This document shows, one piece after another, positions 36,242 through 49,300 of a stretch of 64,000 nt of DNA (the stretch's first letter is position 1; the number at the start of each line of letters is the position of its first letter). Position numbers and translations under genes: made by a program. A model generated the notes under the pieces. The model saw only the letters and a program-made list of their open reading frames with translations. It was not told where the DNA came from and did no database searches. Source of the DNA: Aristolochia californica. Taxonomy: Eukaryota > Streptophyta > Magnoliopsida > Piperales > Aristolochiaceae. The stretch covers positions 20,357,720 to 20,421,719 of the forward strand of contig JARWKL010000015.1 in the NCBI GenBank assembly GCA_029961685.1. The letters are read 5' to 3'.

Positions 36242-39200
36242 GATAGTCAACGGCGAGGGAGCTCTAGCACTTCCGATCTTAACCTACCCTAACCTTTCTC
36301 CACCGCTGATCTCGAGTCTCGACTTCTCCGTTGTATCCCACGGCGGCAGCGATAAGCGTGCCGAGCACCCGGCGCGGTCGTTCTTCTGTGACGGATGACT
36401 CTATGAACGGGAGAAAGTGGCATTCGTGTGATTATAAATATTGAGATGCCGTATATGTAAACTCGGGAACTCGACTCGGGAAAAAGTCTCGTATCGTCCA
36501 TACTCCAGAGGGACAGAATGAGGTAGTGAGTCTAGTGATTGAGTCGACTCGTTCTGTTTTGCTTGGATTTCACGCGGGCTTTATAACCTTTACAATCCGC
36601 ACCACACACGACTTTGATACGATTCGAAGCAAACTGACGTGGAAAGAAAAATTAAATAAATAAATATTTTATTATTATCTCGTTTTTACTAACTATTCTT
36701 TTCTATAATAATAGTCAAATTCGTTTTTTCTTCTCACATGCTTTGCCATGGAGGTCGACCCCCCCACTTAGTGTAACTAGGTAGGTGTATTGGTTATTAA
36801 TGGGTGGGTACATGATCGAAGTTGGGTTTTTCAAAACCTAAACCTGACCCCGACCCCTAAATCTGAATCCAAAAGTCTTTGAATTATCGAACCTAACTTG
36901 AACCCAATCACCATCCTCTGAACCCAACGCCCACTCTATTCTCTTAAACTTGACTTAAACTTGACCAATCTCCACCTCATTCTCATAAACTCAATCCATT
37001 CTCAACCTATCTCAACCCCCGTTTTATATAGAAACCCCAACTCGGGGTTTTCCATTAAACTCCCAAGAAGAGAAAACTCAATTTAACCTAATTCAACCAA
37101 TCAACTAAGTCCAAGAATAATAATAATGGTTCGTATCATTTTACAGTTAACACCTTATCTTGATAATAGTTCGCATCAATAAAAAAAATTCATAGTTGGA
37201 TCCCTCAATGGTGGTGGTGCTAGGATTTGCTATAATCAAATCCTTTGCTCCTCCAAAACCAACCACACGAATGGTCTCGTAAAAGTGATTAATTTATGCC
37301 CCGATTAATTTAGGTTTTAGCAAATCTTAACCCTTTTCTCTCCTCTCTACTTTGATCTCTTATTTACTTTTTTAAAAATATTTAAACACATAAAAAAGTA
37401 ATTTATTCAATACAGTTGGTGAAAGCATGTCACACAATAAGCCATCAAGATCATTCAACAAATTAATATATTAAACACCATTAACAGTCTAAATACATTC
37501 TTCAAGAGGAAGCCTTGGAGAAACTTTATCAATGATGCTTTTTAAAGAAAAGCTGAGAAGCATTCTTTAAGTCATGTGTGGGCATCATTTTAAAGCCCTT
37601 CTTTATCAAGAATGAAGTGAAAAACCAAAGGCATCAATGATACTTTTATGAGAACAATTCAAAAGATGCTTAAAGGCATTTGGGAATAGCTTTATCTGGT
37701 GTGACATCGACAATTGAGAATTAAAGAGTGTTTAGATGAGATGAATTTGAGCTTTATCTGGTGTGACATCGATAATTGAGAATTAAAGAGTGTTTAGATG
37801 AGATGAATTTGAGCTTTATTTGGTATGACATCGATAATTGAGAATTAAAAGAGTGTTTAGACGAGATGAATTTGAAGCTCATGCTTGTTTCAACAAATAA
37901 AGCCATCACCCCCACAATTTAAAGCAAGATGCAAATATAATACTGGCATAAATAATGATTAGTTGTTTAATATATCATATTAGCTTAAAATTAATATTTA
38001 CGAATAAATAATCGAGCCAATTAAGACATCCCACCTTCTAAGAAGCTATATTCATTTTTTTTGTTTAAAAAAGTCTAAGTAGTTGGGATATTTAACAAGA
38101 GTGTGAGGCGGCTGTGGGTGGTATTTGTTCCATCAAAGACTAGGTTGTGAAAAATATAAATATCACTATATGTTTTTTTTTTTCCTAGTTCTTCTTTCAA
38201 GCACAAGATAACCTCAAGGGCTTGTGGTCACCCAAGTTTTTTTTCCGAAAAACTCGCCTACCCCAAGTTTCAATAGGACTCCTTAGGAGTATCGTTTTTA
38301 TCTATTATTATTTGAAAATAATTAAGTTATAAATGACTGGACAAAACCATTTGGGAGACATATAGTAGGGCTTATACGATATAAAATAATTAATCAAACC
38401 AAGGTCTTAGACTATTTTTTTCTTCACATTTATCAAATTGACACCCTACAGAGTTGTAGGACTTCATCGTCTAATCGGGTCAATTTCTTTTACAGATATA
38501 TTAATTTACTCGTCTATAAATACATTAAAATACTATAATTTATTAAAAAATATAATGACAAATAATAACACAAATGGTCCATACTACTACTATCCAATAG
38601 AGATTTGTAAAAGACATTACATTATAATATAAAACACATGCTCCTAGACACCGGGTACCATGCTCACATTTCTTCCAAGCTCAAATTTCAATGAATTATT
38701 TATTAATTATTAAGCTATTTCAATCAGTTTATTATCCTTTAAAATATTGAATACTATTTTGATTTTATAATTAATATATGTGACACGTGTCAAGTTTAGG
38801 CAGATTATAATACTCACTTAAGGCGAGTTTACCGCGAGTAAAATGTTTCCATAGAAGTCGGGCTCGGACACGAAAATCCGAGAAAACTTCCCAGTCTTTT
38901 CACAGAAAAGACAGAATTGCGCCACGACAACGCTCGTGAGATGGACGGCCAAGATCGATTCAGTGTTCGGGTTTGGGTGGCAGTGGGGCCCGCGAAGACC
39001 GAATAATTCTTTTGCAGCAGGGGATATTTTCGTCAGCTATCACGTTAGCCGCTCGCTATCCGCAAACTATTTTTTTATTAATATTTCGGCGATTGATTTT
39101 GCCAGGGAAAGGTCGCTAATAACAGGTGGACTTTATCATTTTTAAGGCTCGGTAGTTGTTTTCGGAGTGCGAGTTGGTGGAAGCAGAGCTCGTAAATTGT
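36242..39200. other. Intergenic DNA between divergent ACD11 and AIR9
   Basis: The first 250 bases are the probable ACD11 promoter and leader. About 36770-37110 is a C/T-rich degenerate block (repeated AACCTAAACC/CTTGAACC words) resembling a small transposon. A 62-bp tandem repeat follows (listed). From about 38.8 kb the DNA becomes promoter-like for AIR9. No gene seen. Confidence 0.6.
37688..37875. repeat. 62-bp tandem repeat, three copies
   Basis: The unit AGCTTTATCTGGTGTGACAT...GAGATGAATTTG starts at 37688, 37750 and 37812. Copies 1 and 2 are almost identical (CGACAATT versus CGATAATT). Copy 3 has a few substitutions and one extra A. No frame is conserved. Confidence 0.95.
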
Positions 39201-40312
39201 TTTGGCTTGGCAAAATCGGGTCACGATTTTTTAAAATTTAAACAAAAAATTCAGGAAAGAAAAAGACCGGACAGCGAAAGTTGAGCGGGCTTCTTTCTTC
39301 AGCTGAGGCTGCCGGTGATTTCCGGACCGACTGGCGCCGGCATCGTCTGCTCTCACTCCTGCTCTCCTCTTCGCGTGCAATACGGAGGTATCGGCAGATG
39401 CAGGCCCGAATGCGGGCGTCGGAGTTCTAGTTACGCCGATCTAGTGCCTTCTTGGTAAGATCGAAGTTATTTCTTGTTTTGGTGGTGCAGGAAGGTTGTT
39501 TTTCTGTGTGTTACTCGTCGCTGGCATTTTCTGTGTAGATCGTTGTTAAATGCTTCCGTACGTATTTCAAGTTACTGCATTTCGTCTCAGATCTTGAGGT
39601 GTCCGACGGTGTGAACTAAATCTGATGATCTGCTTTCAGTTTAAAGCGTAAATTGAGGGGTTTGAGTGGTTTTGGCCTTGTATTCTCAGGTGGAAATAGT
39701 GAATTTCTTAACTTAGGGAGGAAATGTGTCTTGCTTTTAGGAGTCATTTTTTAGAGGTGTTCGTCTTTCTTTCTGATACCAAAAAAAAAAAAGCCTGTCA
39801 TTTTTTACGTACTCCGGCCCGGTGGAGAGCTCGTACGACTGTGGGTTTACCAGTTTTGAGTTACTATATGAAGCTTGTGGTTTTCTATTACTTAGTCTCC
39901 TCACAAGGATGGATAAGTTCTATCTCCGATCCCAGCATTGACTTCCGGAGCAGAGGAACAAAAACAAGCTGTCTGTTTTGTTGAGTTACAGTGATCCTGA
40001 AATTTCTGGTAGAGGCGGCGAGTCCTACAGTCTCTATGCTATGTCTTAGTTCAGTGAGCCCCATTAATTTCGCCTCTCAGTTCAATTGTCCGCTTTTGTT
40101 TAATGTCCCCAAAATTCCTCTGTTCACATAGGGAAATGAGAATGCTATGTTTCTCCTATATAAATATATAAATGTTATTTTTATTGTTTTAAGATTAGGC
40201 TTTAACTTTTGAGGTAATGTGGAATTTTCCTTGAGACTCCATGTTGAACTGTAGTTTAACAGTTCTTTTATTTTTGTATTTATGTTCGTTGCAGTTTTGA
40301 AGTGCTCCAGGG
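39200..40312 (+). promoter_or_regulatory. AIR9 5' leader with intron
   Basis: A GC-rich first exon ends at 39454 with a consensus donor (CTTG|GTAAGA). The acceptor (GTTGCAG) ends at 40294, leaving 18 leader bases before the ATG at 40313. The leader intron is about 840 bases and T-rich. The transcription start near 39.2-39.3 kb is inferred. Confidence 0.6.
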
Positions 40313-43300
40313 ATGGAGAAATACCCTCTAAATTCTGAAGAGGTAGTGAAACAGCAAATTTTGGAATCGGGAAAACAAGTGAATTCAGCAGAAAGTGTTA
40401 AAAAGAGTTCAAAGACATTGAAAATCGGTGCTTCCTCAGTCTCCAGTTCTTCTGTATCAGTTGCTGCAAGCAAAAGAAGAGTAGAAGCCTCAACGGTTTC
40501 TGGTTCAAGTACTAGTACTATGAAATCAGCAGGCACAAAATCATCTCCAAGCTCAAATGCAACTTCTTCGTTGAAAAGAAGAAACAGCACTGGGGGAGTG
40601 CTGGAGCAGCAAAGAGTAGCGCTTGCAAAACCTGGGACCAATGGCAGTATCACACAAGCAGATAAACAGGTGACACGCTCTAGGCGCAGTTATGAGGCTC
40701 TCACAGAAAGTAGAAGAGCATCACTACCCACTAGTATACCAAAAGCCTCTACTGCAGGGGCTTCTGCGGAAGTGAAGAAAGCATCACCTGCTTCATCCAG
40801 TACTAGAAGTTCATCCACATCTTTGAAATCTGAGACCAGTAAGCTGGATTCGGCGAAGAAGACCTCCATTAAATCATCACTATCAGTTTCTACTAATAGA
40901 AGGATCCCATCTTCTTCTTTGGATAGTAGTGGCAGTAGCAGCCTCAAGAGGACAATTTCGAAGGTCTCTTCTCCTTCAGTTCGCTCTCCATCAGCTCGTT
41001 CTCCATCAGTTACGAGTAGCTTGAAGTTGAGTTCTTTGTCTTCATCAGTGGACCGGGGTTCTTCCTTATCAGGTAGACGGAGGACATCAACTCCAGACAG
41101 TCGAGAGTCTCGTTTTATGATGCTCCCACAGGTGGAGGTCAAAGCAGGGGATGATGTTGTAAGCACTTCAATAACTAAATTTCTTACCAAGTGTTCCAAT
41201 TATTTGATAGCTGTCCCAGATTAGGGTTGGAATTTGAAATATTGTTTCAGTTTCTATATTTAGCCGAAGAAACTTGGGTTTCTGATGTAGTGGAGTCTTC
41301 AAACCCATACAAACTGAACTCCTTATTCTTGTGTTTTAAAACCGTGGAACCCAAACAGTTTAATGTGTTGGCTTAGACAAGTAGGAATATGATTTTAGTA
41401 GTGACTGAAAGCTAGTTTAGCGGTCACAACATTAATATTAATTTTATTCACAAATACGAAATGGTCAGTCTACTTTTTTGTCACAGGTATTTTTGTCTTT
41501 TTCCTTTTTTATCTTTTTCACTGGCTTGAGCCAAAGTTCAATGGCAACATTTGAGTGTTATTAAAGGGAGATCTTGTGTCAAACCTTGTTGGTGTCAGCT
41601 GATCTGCTTTTCTAAGTTGCTCTTTGATTCTATTTTTTTCTCTGTTTTATAATTTCTTACCTTTTTGGGGGCTTGTCATTTGTTCTGTCTTCCTTTCTCA
41701 ATATAACCACCAGCTCTCAGAACTGAAAAAGAGACATATACAGAAGAGAAAAAGAATCATATACATATCTGCTTTCATGATAACCATGTGTTGTAAGACT
41801 TGAGAACCTTAATTGTACTTTTCTTGAAAATTGCTCATGCCATACTTGTTCTTTATTAAACTTATATACTTTGGTCATAGTTTCTTGCTTCTTGATGGCT
41901 TCAGAGGCTGGATCTTAGGGGTCACAGAGTTCGCAGTCTTAAAGCAAGTGGATTGAACTTGTCGCAAAATTTAGAGGTGAGTAGTCTTATACTGATATCA
42001 TCTAGCTTGATATATCTCATGACTTTGATTTTTCCAAGTTTAGTTGTCTGGAGTTGTTACAAAGGTGGGAATATACATTCCTTATATTGTTTTTGCTTGA
42101 CTGGCTTTTTTGGGTAATTGGGTCCAGGAATTCATCAAACCAAATGCTTAATTGAAATGAACTCATCAAATTATGTCCAACAATTGGGTGAAAAGAGTAC
42201 CTGCCCCTTAGGAATTGACTTTCATGCTAGACACAGGAACCTTTTGTGATGTCAGCAGTCAGTCATGCTTGAAAGTGCCTCACCTTTCTTACATCTGGTA
42301 GTGCATCTTTACCACTGCTTATCTGAAGGGCAGGCCCTTGTATCACATTTTTTGTCTTGTTGATATTGTCAGGAAGGTTTAATAGAAGAAAAGAAACTGA
42401 TGACTGGATACTATGCAGAATTACTGCCTACTTTTGAGTTTTGATTGATATAACTCCTCTGTTGCAGTTCGTTTATCTCAGGGACAATCTGTTGTCTTCC
42501 TTGGAGGGAATTGAGATTTTGAAGCGGGTTAAGGTTTGTTATCTTAACTTGTTTCCTGTGACATGTTGCATGTAATACTGTTATTTCTTCTAAGTGGGCT
42601 TAGAAATTTGTAAAGCTGCAACCAGAATGATCCAGGTGATCGTTATGTGGAGCAGCAGGAGTTACTCTTGGGCATACAAAAAGCTAAAGAATGTTAGTCT
42701 AGGACATCCTAAAAGCAAAAATATTGATGGTCTTTTTATTTTATTTTTTAAAGTAACCCACCACCTTGGTCCAGTTGATCAGTAAAATATGTGTTTGTTT
42801 CAAATAATCTCCCAATATTAAACTATTATTTACGGGGTTCTGAAGCCATCTGATGCATTTGTGCATGTTGATATGTCAGCAAGTGTTTTTTCCCCCCTCT
42901 TTGAAGCTGATGAACTTTCTATTTCGTCACCAGGTTCTTGACCTCAGCTTTAATGACTTCAAAGGGCCAGGGTTTGAGCCCCTTGAGAATTGCAAAGCTC
43001 TGCAGGTTCGTGCTCACTCTTGTTTCTTTATGTCCTCAAAAGAACCTTACTATACATGAATAATGCTTACGATTCTTCATATATATATATAGATGTTTGC
43101 ATGACCCAATATGCGTATACATCTAAAACATCAATCATTTGGGTTGATCTTTCAGGTGTTTTATGGTACTTAATCACAATGCCATTCTTCTGGAAGTCAG
43201 AATTATTATGGTCTTGCAACTCTCCTCCCCCCAAATAAAGGATAAACAAGAAATCTAATTATTTAGGATCTAAAGTATGCCCATTTTGTGTGGAAACTTT

Positions 43301-46300
43301 TTTGGTGTCCTCAGTCAATAATTGGAGGTCCATTTGGCTCCAACTTTTGTATGGGCCTCTTAGAAAAAATGTGGCTGCAGTTGCAAATAATGAGATGGGT
43401 GGAGGACATGAGTTTTGATTTGGTGAAAAGCAAGAACAGGAAATTATAAAACCTAGAGGAAGAAGCTGAAAAATTTGAGAAGGCTATGGCATAGATGAGG
43501 CAACTGAGATGCTCCCATTTGCTATGCGGCAGAAATTCAGCTTTGCACTTGGAACTAAAAGTGGATGATTTGAGAGGTATTTAGTTGGTACTATTAAGTT
43601 GGGTCCGAGGCCCATCCCAAAATGGCTATCCAAGTTAGAAAACCACTTTCTCAACTAATTAACCTAAGATCTTTATAATCACTAATCCTTGTGAGACTAT
43701 TCTTTAGCACCCTTTCTCTTGTGTAGGCCCTCTTTAGTAGCTTCTACATGTGGACAGTTTGGGTGGAGGTCCACGTATGAGCACTTACTTTGGTTCCATG
43801 TGAAGTTGGGTCTAATACCCATCTCAAAATAGTTAGTCAAGTTAGAAAACCTTTTTTTTTCAACTAATAAACCTAAGATCTTTATACTCACTACTCTATG
43901 TGACATTATTCTTTAACAAATACATGGGGTGAGCTGTTTCATTAGTTTATTGTAGTCTTTGCTTTAGACGTCTCCAAGTTTGACAGCTTTTACAGTCATT
44001 AAGTAAACTTGGTTTGATGTGTGAAATTCAACATACATGTTTTGTCCATAATTTGTTTGTGGAATCATTAAAAGATCACCCAAGGTTTGGCCGTGTGCTT
44101 GTAGATTTGTGTATCCATAAGTTGAACATTGAACACTTATTGAGTTGTGTTATCTATGCAGCAACTCTATCTTGCTGGGAATCAAATCACCTCACTCATG
44201 AGCCTTCCTGAGTTACCCAATTTGGAGGTATGGTTATGCTGCTATTTTTAATGTCAGTGCCTGATGTCAAAATCATGTCTCATAGTCTAAGAATTTCCTC
44301 TCTTATTTTCAGTTTCTATCAGTTGCTCAAAACAAATTAAAATCCCTCTCCATGTCGAGTCAGCCTCGATTGCAGGTTTGCTGGTATCAAATTTGTGTCA
44401 AGCATTACCCAACCTATTGCTTACTCATCGTTTCTCTTGCGTTTATGCAGGTACTAGCTGCCAGTAAAAATAAAATATCAACACTGCAGGGTTTCCCACA
44501 TTTACCAGCTCTTGAGGTTGGCTTTGATTTCTCTCTCAGTTGTTTATTACTTATTTTTTGTCATGCATACCAGGTTTTTTATGTTGTAGACACTGCCCTA
44601 AAATCTTCAAAAAGGTTTTACTTTTTCATGTTATTGTTGTATCTGTTTTCATTTCCAAAGTAGAATATGGAGCTGACTGCTGCTGATATACATGCTTTTT
44701 CTGATAATGATATGGCTTCAGTCTGCATGTATATTGCTCTACCCTGTCCTGTAATGCCTGTATCCCTCAGTGTTGTAAATTGACTTGATTTTGTTCAAAT
44801 TGATTGACTTCTTAACGATAATATTATTTGGTGCAGCATTTGCGAGTGGAGGAGAATCCAATACTGAAGATGCCTCACTTAGAAGCAGCATCCATATTAC
44901 TTGCGGGACCCACTTTGAAAAAGTTCAATGACCGAGGTATGTCATAATTCATTCAACGGAGGCAGGAGTATTGTTCTTTGCTATGAGCTGTTTTGTCAGG
45001 TTCTCTTGTGTAATTGTTTCATTAATTCATTGAGTTTGTTAGTCGCTTTTGTTTCTGACACAGTCTGTTCATTGTGGTGCATATGAACTAAATTTTTTCC
45101 ATATATTCTTTACCCATGCAGACCTTTCTCGTGATGCGGTAGAAATTGCTAAACGTTACCCTGCTCACACAGCTTTATGCATCAGAGATGGTTGGGAGTT
45201 TTGCCATCCAGAGCTAGCTATAGGTGAGACTGGTTTGACTATTTAATTAAACAGCGGATATAGTGGTCTTGGGTCTTCTGGAACTACTAAATGCTCAAAC
45301 AACTGATGGTTGAGTAGAAACCATATAATTGCCACTGTTTTGTTCTTGGACCTTATCGCAGGCTAATGTGCTACATGCTTTCTATTTTTATTAGTTCCTT
45401 TTTCCTGATCATCTATCTTCTGAAGGTAGTAATCTGGTTGTCACAGTATAGGTTAAGTGATTGTGGTGCCATTCCAAGGGAAATAATTACTGGTTATATA
45501 CAAACTGCACTGATAGAGGAAAGTTTCCTGCATTGTTGCTTGGCTTTATTCATCCTACTTCACCATGAATTTTCAATCAGAAGCACCTCTTCTGATAAGT
45601 CAATTTCTCCAAATAATTTTATGAAGCTTAAGTTTTCTCTGAGCTTCCTTTGTCTTTTTGCTTCTGCTTTTCACTAGGGCTACCTCAGGCTTATGCTGTC
45701 TTCTGGAATAATGGGTTGCATATTCTGTAATAGTTCATAAGTTTTCTTATTACCTGCTTTACCCTACCTTCCATTTCAAATTGAATTTTCTCATTGTCCT
45801 GTTATCCTACAGGTTCAGAAATTTTACATTTGGATTTGATAGCCTCTAGTGTCTAGCATTAAAGGACTGGATGCCTGTATTTTGTTTGTGTATAGCTGTT
45901 TGTCATTTATTTACTGTTTGGACAGATTCAACTTTCCGCTTTCTTATTGAACGGTGGACGGATCATTTGCCACCGAGCTATATGCTCAAGGAAGCATCTG
46001 TTGATCAACCATTTGAAGAAGACATCTGTCGTTGCCATTTCATATTTACCAAAGAACACACAATTGATGGTGATTCGGAATTGGTTCTGAAATACCAGTG
46101 GTTTATTGGAGAGATGACTCCCACAAATTTTGTGCCTATTGCTGGTGCAGTTGGAGAGGTGTGAACATGTAAATTGTACCTTTAGTGGAATTAACTTATG
46201 ATGATAGCTCTTGTTGATTTTTTGAAGATTTTTGTTGATAATTAGGTTTACTGGCCAAAGCATGGGGATATTGGAAAGTTCTTGAAAGTCGAATGCATTC

Positions 46301-49300
46301 CCACAGTGGCGGAGACTGAGTATCCCTCTATATTTGCCATTTCTTCACCTGTTTCCGCAGGTAATATCCATAATGAGGCCATAAGGCTTCTTTACAGAAG
46401 AGATACTTTGTTGAAAAACTCGGTGATTTTTCAAATAGAGAATGAATCTGTACAGTTGGGAAGAAAAAGTTCAGTCATATACATTCTTCTAATCTTGATC
46501 ACTGCTTCCAGTCTGTTGAAAGTTGCCTTTCCCTTTGGCTACACAGGCTAGTCAAACATGAATAAACTGAATCTTTCAGTTTTATATATCATTTGCTGAC
46601 TAAGCTTCTTTTTTTGTAAAATAAGTTGTTGGCGAATTGTATGAGAGTCGCCACTAGTCATGCTGTTTGGCATACTTAATTTGCTTTCTTGATCAGGAAC
46701 TGGATATCCAAAGGTTATCAACCTGAATGTGCTTGGGGAACTTGTAGAAGGAAATGTTATCAAGGGCTCTGCTGAGGTTGCATGGTGTGGTGGGACCCCA
46801 GGAAAAGGTGTTGCCAGGTGCGTTTGCTTTCATGTACTCATCAATTTAATTTCCTAGGACATTCTGTATCATTTGAAATTTTTACATATTTGATCAGCCT
46901 CTTGTTGCTTATTCAAGAAGATAACTATATAATATAGTTTCAAAATATCTCCAGCTGGTTGAGGCGAAGATGGAATAGTAGTCCTGTGGTTATAGTTGGG
47001 GCTGAGGAGAAAGAGTACCAGTTGACTTTAGATGATGTTGATTCAAGTTTGGTCTTCATGTACACCCCAGTAACAGAGGAGGGTGCTAAAGGAGAACCAC
47101 AGTATGCAATGACGGATTTTGTAAAAGCAGGTTGTACTTCATTGATATCTGTAATACGTTGATGTTTCTAATTGTTATGCACGGTATCTGATAGGGTTAC
47201 CACTGAAGGACTGTAGTTTGCTATGAACATTTTAATGGCTAATAGTGCCCTAATATTGGTATTTTATTCCCAGCTCCTCCATCTGTCAGTAGTGTACAGA
47301 TCTTAGGTGATATAATTGAAGGGCATACCATCAAAGGTGTTGGTGACTACTTTGGAGGGAGGGAAGGCCCTAGCAAGTTTGAATGGTTACGTGAGAACAA
47401 GGAGTCTGGGTGTGTTTTCTTGCTTCTTTTCAAGCTTACATTGAGTGCTTTTCACTGTCACTCTAGAACAATGCTACTCTCTTTTTTATTTCTTCATTTC
47501 CCAATAGTTTAGTCTTGCATATTGAGTACTTGACTTGTGTCAGACAAATTTTATTATGCATAGGATTGGAAAGGTGACTCTCTCTGCTTGTATTGTGTCT
47601 TGATTTTCAGGTTTCATCTTATTTATATGGTAGAATCTTCTAAAATAGTTTTTTACTTGATACACAGATATGGGCTGCAACTGGGTTGTGTCCATAACTT
47701 TATTTTGTGCTTCTATATGATGCATTATTGGATGGTACTTGATGAATGCTTGTGTAACACCAACATTTATCAATGTTGCATTGAATGCTTTTAAGAATAT
47801 TATGGTAGAGTAGTTATGTCCTCCTATTTTAGGACTACTGGACTCTTTGACTCCAAACTAACTGGATGTATATGTATTTTTTTCTGGGGATTTGGTGACC
47901 CATGGATTCTCTGATACGGTTCGAATAATACAGGTGGATGAATCATCACTGTTCCAGTCAAAGGGTCTGGGTGTGAGTCAGTATGGTGTTAATATAATTA
48001 GTTACATGTGTATGCGAACCACATCCTATATACTTGATACACATTTCTAGTCTTTTCTGTGGTTAGTTGCAGTAGGAGTTTCATGACTAGCTGATCCTTT
48101 GTATGTTTTATTGTATTAGAAGAAATTTAAACCCATTGGAAGGAAGTAAATAATTTAGAACACGTGAAAGCATCCTAAATAACTTGTTAAAAGTTTGGTC
48201 CAGGTCCAACTCTGTATGATTCTCATCCTTTTACAATAAACTTAAACATTCACTTATTAAAAAAAAACAAAAAATTGTGTTCAGGTTCATCCCCAAATGA
48301 CCAGCCAATCAGCCAAATTAGGATGTAATTTTCCAAATAATAACTATATGATTTTTCTAGAATGTAATCTATATGAGACTATTCCCACTAACTCTCCCCT
48401 TCTAGGCTGATGCAAATGGCCAACTGACCTGACACTTGACAACAGAAATGAGGTACAAATTAAATGGGACACATATTGGACAAATTTGGTCCAAATCCAA
48501 CTCAAAATGACTAGTCAAGTTAAGAGGCCATTCTTCAACATTAACCAGATAATTTTTTTTAGTACTTTCCACTAACATAATGAGATGGTGATGGAAATTA
48601 AAAGATATCTTAGGAGCACAACTGTGTATCAGTGAATTGGTAATCTCAGTAGAGGAATAATAAGATTGAAAGAAATGAAAACTATTCTTCTGACACCCTT
48701 AACTTTCCTCTGCTTTTTCTAACCAATTTTTTATAGTGTGTGTCCAGTGCCAAATTATGCTCTTGACCTATCAAAATTACTTAAATTTTTTTTTTATCAG
48801 AATTTTGAAACATAATGTCTGTATCCAATTGCAAAAAGAGAAAAAATGAAGCAGTAAGAAGTTTCTTTCTTTCATTCACTTTTCACAATATTATTTGTGC
48901 CTCAGTTTGTTGTCACTTCTATAGGAAATAGAAGACTAGTTATCTGATATATAATATTTCATGAGAAACACATACTGTTTAACACTGAAGAGTGGAGTCT
49001 TTGACTTGACTCTTTGCTGCTGTAATTTCATTGATTCTTTTTTTTTTTTTGGGGAGGGTAGCAGTGAGTTTGCGTTGGTGTCGACTGGTACTGCTGAGTA
49101 TGCTCTGACTAAAGAGGATGTAGGCAGACGACTGGCCTTTGTTTATATACCTATCAATTTTGAAGGTACTAAGATCCTTGTTCAGTTTACGGTGAAGACA
49201 CTTTTCTCTTTTTGTGCCAAAGGTAGAAGTTGTGATTGTAGCCTGAGGTTTTGACTTATTTCAGGGCAGGAAGGAGAATCCATCTCATCTGTTACTGATG

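Noticed and set aside
40690..41199. 169-codon minus-strand frame opposite AIR9 exon 1
   Set aside because: Mirror of the Ser/Lys-rich coding exon; acidic and Leu-rich only because of the complementary codons.
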